A DNA stretch of 64,000 bases from positions 1 through 64,000 of the forward strand of contig NZ_JAHEHZ010000002.1 of the NCBI RefSeq assembly GCF_024639605.1, in the 5' to 3' direction. This DNA is from Roseobacter sp. Its GTDB lineage: Bacteria; Pseudomonadota; Alphaproteobacteria; Rhodobacterales; Rhodobacteraceae. Positions 21,972-32,387 of the stretch are shown in pieces; within the stretch, counting starts at the first letter, position 1, and every line of letters starts with the position of its first letter. A program made the position numbers and the translations under genes. A model generated the notes under the pieces. The model did not search any database, was not told where the DNA came from, and was given only the letters and a program-made list of their open reading frames with translations.

Positions 21972-22343
21972 TTAATCGTCGCCGCCGTCCGTTTCGCTGA
22001 CTGTGGGAGTCTGCGTCGCGCTGCCAACATACTCATTGTAGATGATGTTGGCGTATTTGCCGTCGAGGCGACCATCGCAGTGGACGCGGTAGATTTTGCG
22101 GCCCGGCGTGCTGGCCGGATCGAGAACCACAACCGGATCTGCAAGGTGGCTGCCGTATTTGCCGCCTTTGCCGGCACCCAGCCCGTTCGTCTTACAAGCC
22201 TGGACCATCATGTTATGCATTGTCGCATCGCCGAAGTTGCCGTTATCAAGCTGGCTGCCAGCAGGATAGGCACAGGCGGAAAGTGTTGCGAGACACAGTC
22301 CAAGGACCGTTATGCGGGTTTTGTTTATTGTCACGTGTTTCAT
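21972..22343 (-). CDS. Short Tad-locus lipoprotein, weakly CpaD-like
   Basis: Lipobox LATLSACAYPAG; segment LDNGNFGDATMHNMMVQ resembles the NFGCAT-type segment of CpaD; lies between cpaC and cpaE. Confidence 0.7.
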   Translation of the reverse strand: MKHVTINKTRITVLGLCLATLSACAYPAGSQLDNGNFGDATMHNMMVQACKTNGLGAGKGGKYGSHLADPVVVLDPASTPGRKIYRVHCDGRLDGKYANIIYNEYVGSATQTPTVSETDGGDD

Positions 22344-22347
22344 CTGA

Positions 22348-23715
22348 TCACTCCATCACGTAGCCGTAGGAACCGCTGAAGTCCTGCTTGGCAACTTCAC
22401 CTGCTGCGCCGGCATTGCGAATGACGCGGCCGTTGAGAAACAGGTCTGCTTCGCTGGGTGCACGGATCCGGTCAGTAGACAGTGCCAGTGCTTCACCACG
22501 TGTCGGCGACACAAGATGGGCTGTGATGATAATCACAAGCTCAGTCTGTGAGCGCTGATAGTCGGCGCTGCGGAACAGGGCACCAAGAACAGGCACATCG
22601 CCCAGCCACGGAACCTGTGTTGCAGAGTCGGTGAAGTCATCCTGCAGAAGGCCCGCAATCGCAAAGCTTTCCCCGTCATCCATCTCAACCGTGGTCGAGG
22701 TTTCGCGGCGGGTGAAGGCGTCGATCGAGATGCCGTTTGCCAGAGAGACGCCGTTTGCTGTATCGATCGAAGACACCGCAGCGGCAAGCTGGAGGTTGAT
22801 GGTATCGCCGTCCACGACACGGGGCACAAAGTTGAGCTCAATACCGAAGGGCTTGAATTCAACTGAGATTGTGTCGTTGTCCTGAGCGACCGGGACCGGA
22901 TATTCACCGCCGGCGAGGAAGTTGGCTTCCTGTCCGGAGAGTGCCACCAGGTTCGGCTCTGCGAGGGTGCGTACAGCACCTTTGCGTTCCAGAGCTTCGA
23001 GCAGAACGCCGACTTCGACGGATCCCAGGCTGAAGCCTACGTTAAGTGCGCCCGCCGGAGCACCGCCCGACACGCCACCCACACCGAGGAAGTTGCCGTC
23101 TGTGCCGTTGATACCGATCGATGCACCAAGAGATTTCGACACTGTGCGGTTCATTTCGGCAAAGCGGACCTTGAGCTGCACCTGCTGTACACCGCCAACC
23201 GTCATCAGGTTGGAGACGCGGTCAGGCGCGTAACGGTTCGCCAGTTCCAGGGCCCGCGAGAGCTTCTGGCTGCTGGACACAAGACCCGACAGCACGATGC
23301 CGTCGTTTGCCGTGCGTACTTCGATGCGCTCTCCGGGAAGAATCTGCTGGAGGCGCTCTTTAAACTCGGTCACATCCGGTGCGACCCGGACTTCAACATT
23401 GGTAATAAGCTGTCCCGCAGCGTCCAGAAGCGTCAGCGTTGTAATTCCGGGCGCTTTGCCCAGGACATAGATGCTGCGATCCGAAAGCGACGAGATGTCT
23501 GCGATACCCGGGTTTGCAATGCTGAGTTCAGCGAAAGGAATTTCGCTTTCAACAACAACCGCCCGGTTCATGGATACGTTAAGTGAAGAGTTAGTTTCCT
23601 TCGCAATCACGCGGAGAGTATCAGCGGTTGCTGATCCTGTTCCCGTGAAAGCAACCGGACTAACACTGATGGCCAGCCCGAGAAGGGCCGCTTTCAATAT
23701 TCCGTTGTTTTTCAT
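22348..23715 (-). CDS. cpaC: Tad pilus outer-membrane secretin CpaC/RcpA
   Basis: Signal peptide; pilus/BON-like N-domain; secretin region VPWLGDVPVLGALFRSADYQRSQTELVIIITAHLV. Confidence 0.95.
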   Translation of the reverse strand: MKNNGILKAALLGLAISVSPVAFTGTGSATADTLRVIAKETNSSLNVSMNRAVVVESEIPFAELSIANPGIADISSLSDRSIYVLGKAPGITTLTLLDAAGQLITNVEVRVAPDVTEFKERLQQILPGERIEVRTANDGIVLSGLVSSSQKLSRALELANRYAPDRVSNLMTVGGVQQVQLKVRFAEMNRTVSKSLGASIGINGTDGNFLGVGGVSGGAPAGALNVGFSLGSVEVGVLLEALERKGAVRTLAEPNLVALSGQEANFLAGGEYPVPVAQDNDTISVEFKPFGIELNFVPRVVDGDTINLQLAAAVSSIDTANGVSLANGISIDAFTRRETSTTVEMDDGESFAIAGLLQDDFTDSATQVPWLGDVPVLGALFRSADYQRSQTELVIIITAHLVSPTRGEALALSTDRIRAPSEADLFLNGRVIRNAGAAGEVAKQDFSGSYGYVME

Positions 23716-23860
23716 GTGACCTGCCCTTTTTGTCACGCCTCGTTTCCGGGTCTTTAAGCCCGCATGTGGATTACTCTGCGTTGGTTTTAGTTTTTTTTCA
23801 ATAATCAATGGGTTCTGACACACAGCTTATGTGGGTAATTGGCAACAGACAGAACGAGGA

Positions 23861-23889
23861 CAGGCGCCACACCGGGGGTGCAGCGCCTG
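23861..23889. other. Stem-loop between cpaB and cpaC
   Basis: CAGGCGC-N15-GCGCCTG. Confidence 0.45.
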
Positions 23890-23909
23890 TATAAGGTCTT
23901 GTTTTCGTT

Positions 23910-24758
23910 TTAATTTGTGCAGGGAATCGGGACCGATACGATCTCTTCACCTTTGCGCTGGCGGATCGCACAGACGCGTTCCTTGGGCGCTGCAACCTTA
24001 GGTGCGGCCTTTGTCAGGCCGAGCAGGGAGACCTGATCCACCTCGATGCCACCGACTTCTGTGTCGTCACCGGCGCCGACCAGCGACAGGGAAAGTCGAC
24101 CTGTGGATTGTGCCTGCGCCAGTGCCGCGACCTGCTCAGGTGTTGCCTGGACGGTGACGGTGCGGGCGATGCGCGCGCCGTTTACTTTATCATCAGACTG
24201 GTCCACCGCAATAAGGCGCACGCTGGCTTCGATCAGTTTGGTAACGTCTTCACGACCCTCGCCCACGTTCACAGCACCGGTCCAGTAAACGTCCACGCGG
24301 TCACCCGGGCGCAGAAAGCCCGACACGCCGCTGGCCACGTCCACGCGTATGGCAAAGGCGCGCATGCCTTTGTCGAGGCGTGTGGTCAGGCCGATATCCT
24401 CACCCGGCTGGGTGATCTTAACCTGCATCAGCGGCTCGCCCGGCTCCATAGGGCGGACAACGAGGCGATGCTCGTCGACACCTTCCGGGAAGAGAACGGC
24501 CAGATCGCTGTAGGTGCCCTGAGGAACGGAATCCTGAGGCCAGTTCACAGCACGGATGTTTTCCTGTTTCAGGATGTCACCGTATTTCATCGGATTCTTC
24601 GCGACAAATACCGTTTGAGTAGGAACGATCGCCTGTTCCTTCTGTTTCGCAACTGCCAGCTGCTGCTGATACTGACCAATGTAATCCTTGGCCATGTAAA
24701 CGGCACCACCGGCCAGGGCCACGCCCGCCAAAAGCACCAAACCGAAAATCAATCGCAT
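23910..24758 (-). CDS. cpaB: Flp pilus assembly protein CpaB/RcpC
   Basis: N-terminal TM, SAF domain (VFVAKNPMKYGDILKQENIRAVNWP), RcpC region DVASGVSGFLRPGDRVDVYWT. Confidence 0.95.
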   Translation of the reverse strand: MRLIFGLVLLAGVALAGGAVYMAKDYIGQYQQQLAVAKQKEQAIVPTQTVFVAKNPMKYGDILKQENIRAVNWPQDSVPQGTYSDLAVLFPEGVDEHRLVVRPMEPGEPLMQVKITQPGEDIGLTTRLDKGMRAFAIRVDVASGVSGFLRPGDRVDVYWTGAVNVGEGREDVTKLIEASVRLIAVDQSDDKVNGARIARTVTVQATPEQVAALAQAQSTGRLSLSLVGAGDDTEVGGIEVDQVSLLGLTKAAPKVAAPKERVCAIRQRKGEEIVSVPIPCTN

Positions 24759-24998
24759 TGTCTTACCTCGTTCTACTACCCGTTTTGAGCCTGAAAGCGG
24801 GTCTGTTTATATCTGCTGTCTGACTGACATCCGATTGTGGCAATTTAAGGATCAACGCATGTCTCAACAGCGGCGTTTTGCGCGGTCCGGCAACAATCGC
24901 CGGATGTGCTGCCGGTGCTGTTCCGGGGTCGGATGCGGAAGCGGACACCGGCGCGGGGCATTCCGCCGCCGCTCCGGTTCCCGGTGTCACGTGCCGTT

Positions 24999-25178
24999 TC
25001 AGAATGGCTCGTAATTTGCAAGAAAGTCGCCGGTTTTCTGCGTAACCGCAGTAGATCCGCCGCGCAGTTCGACAACCAGGGTAACTGCAAGCCCCACGAC
25101 AGCAGCCGTCAGGACAACCCAGTCCACGGCTACAGCGCCGTCTTCGTTTTTTAATACCTGTCTTAACAGTCGTACCAT
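24999..25178 (-). CDS. Flp-type pilin paralog 2
   Basis: NEDGAVAVDWVVLTAAVVGLAVTLV hydrophobic Flp-like N-terminus; next to cpaB and the first pilin. Confidence 0.82.
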   Translation of the reverse strand: MVRLLRQVLKNEDGAVAVDWVVLTAAVVGLAVTLVVELRGGSTAVTQKTGDFLANYEPF

Positions 25179-25241
25179 ACACCACACTCTTTGTTTAAAT
25201 ATGTGAAACAGGCCGGCAGAAAATGACCGGCGCAACAGAAA

Positions 25242-25279
25242 AGGGGGGCCGGTTCCGGATGTGGAACCGTGCCCCCCCG
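25242..25279 (-). terminator. Strong intrinsic terminator between the two flp pilin genes
   Basis: On minus strand: GGGGGGCACGGTTCCACATCCGGAACCGGCCCCCC followed by TTTTCTG. Confidence 0.85.
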
Positions 25280-25308
25280 ATTTTCTGAGACTTCAGGTCC
25301 CGGAAGTA

Positions 25309-25530
25309 TTAGCCACCGGTGGTCAGGCCGGTGTTGTCGGTGCCTGCAGCGTTCGCCGGGTCAACACCTTCCATGAAGGTACCTGTGGATTCTGTCAGAG
25401 CAGTCGCACCATCTTCGATGGACTGGTAAGCAGCGATCGCCAGGCCAACAACAGCAGCTGTCAGAACAACCCAGTCAACTGTAACCGCACCATCTTCGTC
25501 GTTGCGGAAGTTTTCGATAAATTTCATCAT
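25309..25530 (-). CDS. flp: Flp-type pilin paralog 1
   Basis: NDEDGAVTVDWVVLTAAVVGLAIAAYQSIEDGATAL; first gene of the Tad cluster. Confidence 0.88.
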   Translation of the reverse strand: MMKFIENFRNDEDGAVTVDWVVLTAAVVGLAIAAYQSIEDGATALTESTGTFMEGVDPANAAGTDNTGLTTGG

Positions 25531-25884
25531 AGTATGTCCCTCCAAAGGATCATTGAGATTTCACTTTTTAACCTTGCCGTCCTCGTGACCGTTACTCTCA
25601 TGTGGTCTGTCCGACTTGGTATGCCGCTATATAGACGCTGGATTGGGGCATGAATTTGACCGCAAATGTGACTTTTGCAGACTGCCGGGGAATATATCCG
25701 GAAAAATTTTCAAATCATTGTTTTTACAATAAAATAACCTTTATTCCGCGGGCGCCGGACGCAGTAAGGGGGCGGATTGTGGCGAAATCGCCGTCTTCAG
25801 GTGCTGGTTTGACTGGTCTGCGGGCTGTTTCTCTGCGAGACTGACACCAATAACGCGTGAAAAAATCAACGCCGGGCGGTACAT

Positions 25885-26721
25885 ATGCGAAATATTCTGG
25901 CTTCAGGGCTCTGTGCGCTTCTGTTCACATCAGCCCCGGCACTGGCGGAGAGTCCGCCACCCTTCCCTGAATTCAAATCGAAACGGATCGGAGTGCCCCA
26001 GGCGGGCACAAAACGCATCAACGTGCAGATTGACCCGAATGATCAGTTCTTTGACCGGCCTGCTCCGCGCGCGGGGCGCACCAACCCCGAGCCTGTGCCC
26101 GAGGGCACTTTGCCGCCCGCACCCGCCGGGCCGGTAGTCGGTGCCTATGGCTGGTTCTGGGATCGTGTCTCGCCGAGTATGCTGGCCTCGGGGCCGGGGC
26201 GGCTGCAATCGGCGATGAATATCATCTCCGGGATCGGGCGCGTCCCGCAGCCCCGTTTGCAGCATCTGCAGAGCATCGCGCGCAGCAACGGGCGAGAGAT
26301 CCTGAAATCCACGATCGGCACCCGGGTGTCACCGGCTCTGGTGCTGGCGGTGATTTCAGTTGAATCGGCGGGCAGGAGTGACGCGGTCAGCCACGCCGGC
26401 GCGCAGGGTCTGATGCAGCTGATGCCCGCAACTGCCGCCCGCTTTGGCGTCAAGGACAGCCAGTCGCCCTCCGAGAACATCTCAGGCGGCGTGAAATACC
26501 TGGACTGGCTCATGGGCGAGTTCGACGGCGACCCCATCCTGGTGCTGGCCGGATATAACGCGGGCGAGGGGGCCGTGCGCAAACACGAAGGCGTGCCGCC
26601 CTATGCCGAGACGCGCGATTACGTGCCCAAGGTGCTGGCGGCTTTTCAGGTCGCGCGGGGGCTGTGCCTCACGCCGCCTGAGCTTGTCACTGACGGATGT
26701 GTTTTCGCCGGGCTGAACTGA
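25885..26721 (+). CDS. Lytic transglycosylase domain protein (SLT family)
   Basis: VSPALVLAVISVESAGRSDAVSHAGAQGLMQLMPATAARFGV ... NISGGVKYLDWLM ... LAGYNAGEGAV. Confidence 0.95.
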   Translation: MRNILASGLCALLFTSAPALAESPPPFPEFKSKRIGVPQAGTKRINVQIDPNDQFFDRPAPRAGRTNPEPVPEGTLPPAPAGPVVGAYGWFWDRVSPSMLASGPGRLQSAMNIISGIGRVPQPRLQHLQSIARSNGREILKSTIGTRVSPALVLAVISVESAGRSDAVSHAGAQGLMQLMPATAARFGVKDSQSPSENISGGVKYLDWLMGEFDGDPILVLAGYNAGEGAVRKHEGVPPYAETRDYVPKVLAAFQVARGLCLTPPELVTDGCVFAGLN

Positions 26722-26727
26722 GCGGTC

Positions 26728-27010
26728 TCAGACCTTGAAGGCATCTGCCCAGTCGGGATGTTTGCGCCGCTGTGCGTTTACGAAAGGACAAAGCGGCACG
26801 ATCCTGAACCCTTCGGCGCGCGCGTCCGCCACCAGCCGGGTGACCAGAGCCAGTCCGGCACCGGTACCGCGCAGCGCATCCGGGACACCGGTGTGATCGG
26901 CAATGACAGCCTCTGGCGACAGAACCGAGTAGGTCAGATCGGCCTCATGCCCGTTCAGGATGAGGACATATCGCCCCTTGCTGCCGTTCTGTTCGCAGGT
27001 GATTTCAAAT

Positions 27011-27018
<8 letters not shown>
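26728..27018 (-). CDS. Small GNAT-like N-acetyltransferase (YjdJ type)
   Basis: [45 protein letters not shown] ... [16 protein letters not shown]; likely non-ATG start overlapping scoB end; longer ORF to 27075 possible. Confidence 0.8.
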
Positions 27019-27637
<619 letters not shown>

Positions 27638-27644
27638 GAGGTTC

Positions 27645-28703
27645 CTATCCTGACAGGGACGCGCCGGCCGGCACGTCTATTGTGATAAAGCTGCCCGCCG
27701 CACCACGCCCGAGCTGCAGCGTGCCCTCCAGCCCTTCGATAAGGCCGTTGATGATGCGGCCACCGACGGTTTTGTCCGAAGGCCATTGCATATCCCGCGG
27801 AATACCGGTGCCGTCATCCGAGACGATCAGACGAAGACCACCAGCACTCAGCTGCGACATACGGAATTCCACCAGACCATTATCGAGCCGGTCAAAAGCG
27901 TGCTGAAACGCGTTCGTCAGCAATTCGGAGGCGACCAGCCCAACGCGGGTGGCCACTTCGATCGGCACCTCAGCGGGTTCGATCTGGATGCTCATGCGCA
28001 CGCCCGAGCGGCCTTCGATGTGGCAGATTGCACAGGCGAGCCGTGACATGAAGCTGCCCATGGGAATGGTACCCCGGTTGGACTGGTCATCCGAGAGCTT
28101 CATCTCTTCATACAGCAGCTGCAGGGTTTCGATCCGCCGGCTCAGGGCGGCAAAGTCATCAGGCACCGAGGTCGCCGACGACTGCTGCCGGATCATCGAG
28201 ATGATCATCGACAGATCAGTGTGCACGCGGTTCTGAACTTCCATAAGCTGTTCGTTGACCTTATCAGCCCCGGGCGCGCGCTCGCCCTTATTCAGCACTT
28301 TCTGGATGCCCATGAAGTACTGCACACGGCCCTTTGCATCCATGATCGGCGACACCACCAGCCGGTTCATAAAGGGCTCACCGTTCGAGCGGTAATTCAG
28401 GATATCAACTGCCACCGTCTCGTCGGCTTCGATATGTTTGCGCAATGCATCGACAGAGGCCTTCTCGGTGCTCTCGCCCTGGAGAAACCGGCAGTTGCGC
28501 CCGATGATCGCACTGCGCGGATAGCCGGTTGTCCGGGTAAAGGCCTGGTTGACGTAAACAATCGGGTTGTCTTCAAGATGCGGGTTGGTCAGAACCATCG
28601 ACACTTCAGCACGCGCAAAGCCGTCAAAGGCCCGGTCATCGAAAAAGAGCTCTTCTTCGCTGATGAGGTCGCTGTCGGCTGAGGTGTGATATGTATCTGC
28701 CAT
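27645..28703 (-). CDS. LOV-domain sensor histidine kinase
   Basis: LOV signature [15 protein letters not shown] with photoactive Cys; [20 protein letters not shown]-terminal HATPase NAFQHAF / VSDDGTGIP. Confidence 0.92.
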   Translation of the reverse strand: MADTYHTSADSDLISEEELFFDDRAFDGFARAEVSMVLTNPHLEDNPIVYVNQAFTRTTGYPRSAIIGRNCRFLQGESTEKASVDALRKHIEADETVAVDILNYRSNGEPFMNRLVVSPIMDAKGRVQYFMGIQKVLNKGERAPGADKVNEQLMEVQNRVHTDLSMIISMIRQQSSATSVPDDFAALSRRIETLQLLYEEMKLSDDQSNRGTIPMGSFMSRLACAICHIEGRSGVRMSIQIEPAEVPIEVATRVGLVASELLTNAFQHAFDRLDNGLVEFRMSQLSAGGLRLIVSDDGTGIPRDMQWPSDKTVGGRIINGLIEGLEGTLQLGRGAAGSFITIDVPAGASLSG

Positions 28704-28717
28704 CTGGTGATCCGGCC

Positions 28718-29413
28718 TCAGGCGGCCCGTGTTGTGCGCTGTTCAATGCGCTTTTCATGTGTGCCTTGAATCAGCCGGTGCACATAGATGCCCGGCAAGT
28801 GAATACTGTCTGCATCAAGACTGCCGGTTGGCACAATTTCTTCAACCTCGACCACACAGACCTTGCCGCACATCGCGGCAGGCGGGTTGAAATTGCGCGC
28901 GGTCTTGCGAAAGACGAGGTTGCCCGTCGGGTCGGCTTTCCAGGCTTTGACAATGCTGAGATCGGCGAAGATACCGCGCTCAAGGATATAGGTCTCGCCG
29001 TCGAAGTCTTTGTGCTCTTTGCCCTCTGCGATCACAGTGCCGACGCCTGTTTTCGTATAAAAGCCGGGGATGCCGCAGCCGGCCGCACGCATACGTTCGG
29101 CAAGTGTGCCCTGGGGGTTAAACTCAAGCTCAAGCTCACCGGACAGATACTGGCGCATGAATTCCGCGTTCTCTCCCACATAGGAGCTTATCATCTTTTT
29201 TACCTGTCGCGTCTGCAGCAGGATGCCGATGCCGAAATCATCCACGCCGGCGTTGTTGGACGCAAAGGTGAGGTCTTTGGTGCCGGCATCGCGGATTGCC
29301 GCAAGCAGCAGTTCAGGGATGCCACACAGGCCGAACCCGCCGGCGGCAATTGTCATACCGTCGTGCAGAACGCCATCAAGCGCCTCGGCGGCTGATCCGT
29401 AGACTTTCTTCAT
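28718..29413 (-). CDS. scoA: 3-oxoacid (succinyl-CoA/acetoacetyl-CoA) CoA-transferase subunit A
   Basis: DGMTIAAGGFGLCGIPELLLAAIRD, SSYVGENAEFMRQYLSGELELEFNPQGTLAERMRA. Confidence 0.95.
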   Translation of the reverse strand: MKKVYGSAAEALDGVLHDGMTIAAGGFGLCGIPELLLAAIRDAGTKDLTFASNNAGVDDFGIGILLQTRQVKKMISSYVGENAEFMRQYLSGELELEFNPQGTLAERMRAAGCGIPGFYTKTGVGTVIAEGKEHKDFDGETYILERGIFADLSIVKAWKADPTGNLVFRKTARNFNPPAAMCGKVCVVEVEEIVPTGSLDADSIHLPGIYVHRLIQGTHEKRIEQRTTRAA

Positions 29414-29573
29414 TGTGCATCCCCAAAAACCGGTGGCTTGCCGGACTTTGCATCGCGTTGCCCGGGCTGTCAATCACGGCTGACAGCTACCTCGTGTTCC
29501 GTAGAATACCGTATCGCAGCCCGGGTCCGGGCGCAAAGGGTTTGCGGAAAGAGGACGGCAAACCGGGGCAGGT

Positions 29574-32153
29574 TCAGCTGCTTTTTGCTGTTTTCTTCGC
29601 TGCTGTTTTCTTGCGCGGTGCAGCTTTCTTTCTGCGGGTGCCCTTTTTCGCGGCCTTCTCTTCGATCAGCGCCACGGCGGCCTCGATGCTCAGATCATCA
29701 GGCGCTGTTTCTTTGGGGATCGTCGCGTTGATTTTGTCCCACTTAACATAGGGTCCGTATTTGCCTTCCATGATGGAAATCTGGCCACCCTCACCGGGAT
29801 GTTCGCCAAGATCGCGCAGGGTCTTTGCCGCCGCACCGCGTCCGCCCCGGCTCGCGACCTTTTCCGCCAGCAGTTGCACCGCACGGTTCATGCCCACGGT
29901 AAATACCTCGTCAATGCTCTCCAGGTTGGCGTTCGTGCCGCCTCGTTCGGAGGTCGATGCTGCATGCTTGAGGTAGGGCCCGTAACGCCCGATGTTTGAC
30001 CAGACCGGCACGCCGTCTTCAGGGTGGGGGCCGATCTCACGGGGCAGGGACAACAGCTTGAGCGCCTGCGGCAAACCGACGTCTTCGGGCGGCCAGTCTT
30101 TGGGGATCGACTGTCGTGGCGGTTTCTTATTGTCTTCGGTGACTTCGCCGCGCTGCACATAGGGGCCAAAGCGGCCCTTGAAAGCATAAATCTTGTCGCC
30201 GGCGTCCTCGCCCAGCAGTTTGCCCTCGGGCGGAATCCCGCTGTCGTCTTCTTCGCCCGGCGGGCCGAACGCACGGGTGTAGCGGCACTCGGGATAATTC
30301 GAGCAGCCGATGAACGCCCCGCCAGAGCGCGCCGTGCGCATGCTCAGCCGGCCCGCGCCGCAGTTGGGGCAGAGCCGCGGGTCGCTGCCGTCTTCGTTCG
30401 GCGGGAAGAGGTGCGGCTCCAGCACTTCGTTGATCTTTTCCAGCACCTCGGTGATGCGCAGATCGGCTGTTTCGGCAATGGCGGCGGAGAAATCCCGCCA
30501 GAAGCGGCGCAGCACTTCTTTATAATCGGCATCCCCCGCGCTCACATCGTCCAGCTGGTCTTCAAGATCGGCGGTGAAATCATATCCCACATAGCGGCGG
30601 AAATAGTTTTCCAGAAAGGCCGTCACCAGACGACCCTTGTCCTCTGGGATCAGGCGGTTTTTGTCTTTGCGCACATATTCGCGGTCCTGGATCGTCGTTA
30701 CGATCGACGCATAGGTCGAGGGGCGCCCGATGCCAAGCTCTTCCATACGCTTGACCAGCGTGGCCTCAGTATAGCGCGGCGGGGGCTGGGTGAAATGCTG
30801 CTCGGGCGTGATGGAGCGTTTCTCCATCGCATCGCCCTGATCGATCTGCGGCAGGCGCTTGTCATCGTCATCAGTGACAACATCATCGCGGCCCTCTTCA
30901 TAAACGCGCAGGAAGCCGTCAAAGAGCACGACCTGGCCCGTTGCGCGCAGTTCAATCTGACCGTCAGCGCTGGCCACATCTACCGTGGTGCGCTCCATGC
31001 GGGCAGCTTCCATCTGGCAGGCCAGGGTGCGTTTCCAGATCAGGTCGTAGAGTTTGCGCTGATCCGCGTCTGAGGTTTTCAGATCCTCCGGTTTGGTCAG
31101 CATCTCCGTGGGGCGCACACATTCATGCGCTTCCTGGGCGTTCTTGGCTTTGTTTTTGTAGATGCGCGGTTTGTCCGGCACATATTCGCCACCATAGAGG
31201 GTTTTGATCGCGTCCCGCGCCGCGGTGACCGCTTCGGGGGCCATGTCGATGCCGTCGGTCCGCATATACGTGATGTAGCCGGCCTCATAAAGCCGCTGCG
31301 CGGTGCTCATGGTCTGGCGCGCACCCATGCCGAACTTGCGACTGGCCTCCTGCTGCAGCGTGGAGGTCATAAAAGGGGCGGCGGGGTTACGGCTGGCGGG
31401 CTTTGCTTCGACCGATTGTACTTTGAGATCACGCGAAGTGATCGCCTGAACGGCCATCTCCGCCTGAGTCTGATCTGCAATGTCGAAGCGTTCAAGCTTC
31501 TTGCCGGCCAGAACGGTCAGGCGCGCCTCGAAATCCTGTCCGCGCGGCGTGCCAAGCATTGCTTTGACTGACCAGTACTCACGGTTGCGGAAGGCTTCGA
31601 TTTCCATCTCGCGCTCGACGATCAGGCGCAGGGTCACAGACTGTACGCGCCCTGCGGATTTGGCACCGGGCAATTTGCGCCACAGTACAGGCGAGAGGTT
31701 AAAGCCTACCAGATAATCCAGCGCGCGCCTCGCCAGATAGGCCTCAACGAGCGGCATATCGACCTGGCGCGGATTGGCCATCGCCTCGGTCACGGCCTTT
31801 TTGGTGATCTGGTTAAAGACCACCCGGCTGACGGGGGTGTCCTTTTTGATCGACTTGCGTTTGGTCAGGGCTTCCTGAAGGTGCCAGCTGATTGCCTCGC
31901 CTTCGCGGTCGGGGTCGGTGGCGAGAATGAGAGCGTTGTCTTCTTTGAGCGCATCGGCAATGGCTTTGACGTGTTTTTTACTGTCGGAGGCCACTTCCCA
32001 GAGCATGTCGAACTCGTTTTCCGGATCCACCGAGCCGTCTTTCGGGGGCAGGTCCCGCACATGTCCGTAAGAGGCCAGAACGGTGTAATCCTTACCCAGA
32101 TAAGAGTTGATCGTTTTTGCTTTGGCTGGGGATTCGACGACGACGACCGGCAT
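29574..32153 (-). CDS. topA: DNA topoisomerase I
   Basis: VVVVESPAKAKTINSYLG, SYGHVRDLPPK, YITYMRTDG, C-terminal zinc-finger and Lys-rich tail. Confidence 0.98.
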   Translation of the reverse strand: MPVVVVESPAKAKTINSYLGKDYTVLASYGHVRDLPPKDGSVDPENEFDMLWEVASDSKKHVKAIADALKEDNALILATDPDREGEAISWHLQEALTKRKSIKKDTPVSRVVFNQITKKAVTEAMANPRQVDMPLVEAYLARRALDYLVGFNLSPVLWRKLPGAKSAGRVQSVTLRLIVEREMEIEAFRNREYWSVKAMLGTPRGQDFEARLTVLAGKKLERFDIADQTQAEMAVQAITSRDLKVQSVEAKPASRNPAAPFMTSTLQQEASRKFGMGARQTMSTAQRLYEAGYITYMRTDGIDMAPEAVTAARDAIKTLYGGEYVPDKPRIYKNKAKNAQEAHECVRPTEMLTKPEDLKTSDADQRKLYDLIWKRTLACQMEAARMERTTVDVASADGQIELRATGQVVLFDGFLRVYEEGRDDVVTDDDDKRLPQIDQGDAMEKRSITPEQHFTQPPPRYTEATLVKRMEELGIGRPSTYASIVTTIQDREYVRKDKNRLIPEDKGRLVTAFLENYFRRYVGYDFTADLEDQLDDVSAGDADYKEVLRRFWRDFSAAIAETADLRITEVLEKINEVLEPHLFPPNEDGSDPRLCPNCGAGRLSMRTARSGGAFIGCSNYPECRYTRAFGPPGEEDDSGIPPEGKLLGEDAGDKIYAFKGRFGPYVQRGEVTEDNKKPPRQSIPKDWPPEDVGLPQALKLLSLPREIGPHPEDGVPVWSNIGRYGPYLKHAASTSERGGTNANLESIDEVFTVGMNRAVQLLAEKVASRGGRGAAAKTLRDLGEHPGEGGQISIMEGKYGPYVKWDKINATIPKETAPDDLSIEAAVALIEEKAAKKGTRRKKAAPRKKTAAKKTAKSS

Positions 32154-32387
32154 ATTACGGGGTACCTCTGAGCGAAAATATCTGATGTCTATGGCCACGT
32201 CTGAGGTGGGGTGCAAGCGGATTTTGTCAATCGTGCCTCGTGCAGGCCGTGCCTCAGACGCCCTGGCAGAGCGGCACTGGAGTTGGGTCCTGATGGGTCA
32301 GGCGGCTGACCCGCTGGTGCGAAAATAGTGTTCCCGGAAGGCGTCCGGCGGAACCCTGAGCGCGTCGTTCAGTGCACCGTCGCCCGG

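Noticed and set aside
29574-29660. Lys-rich TopA C-terminal tail as an unusual fusion
   Set aside because: Lys/Ala-rich tails are common at the C-terminus of alphaproteobacterial and other topoisomerase I proteins; not notable.
30024-31073. 349-aa ORF antisense to topA
   Set aside because: Shadow ORF opposite a conserved topoisomerase.
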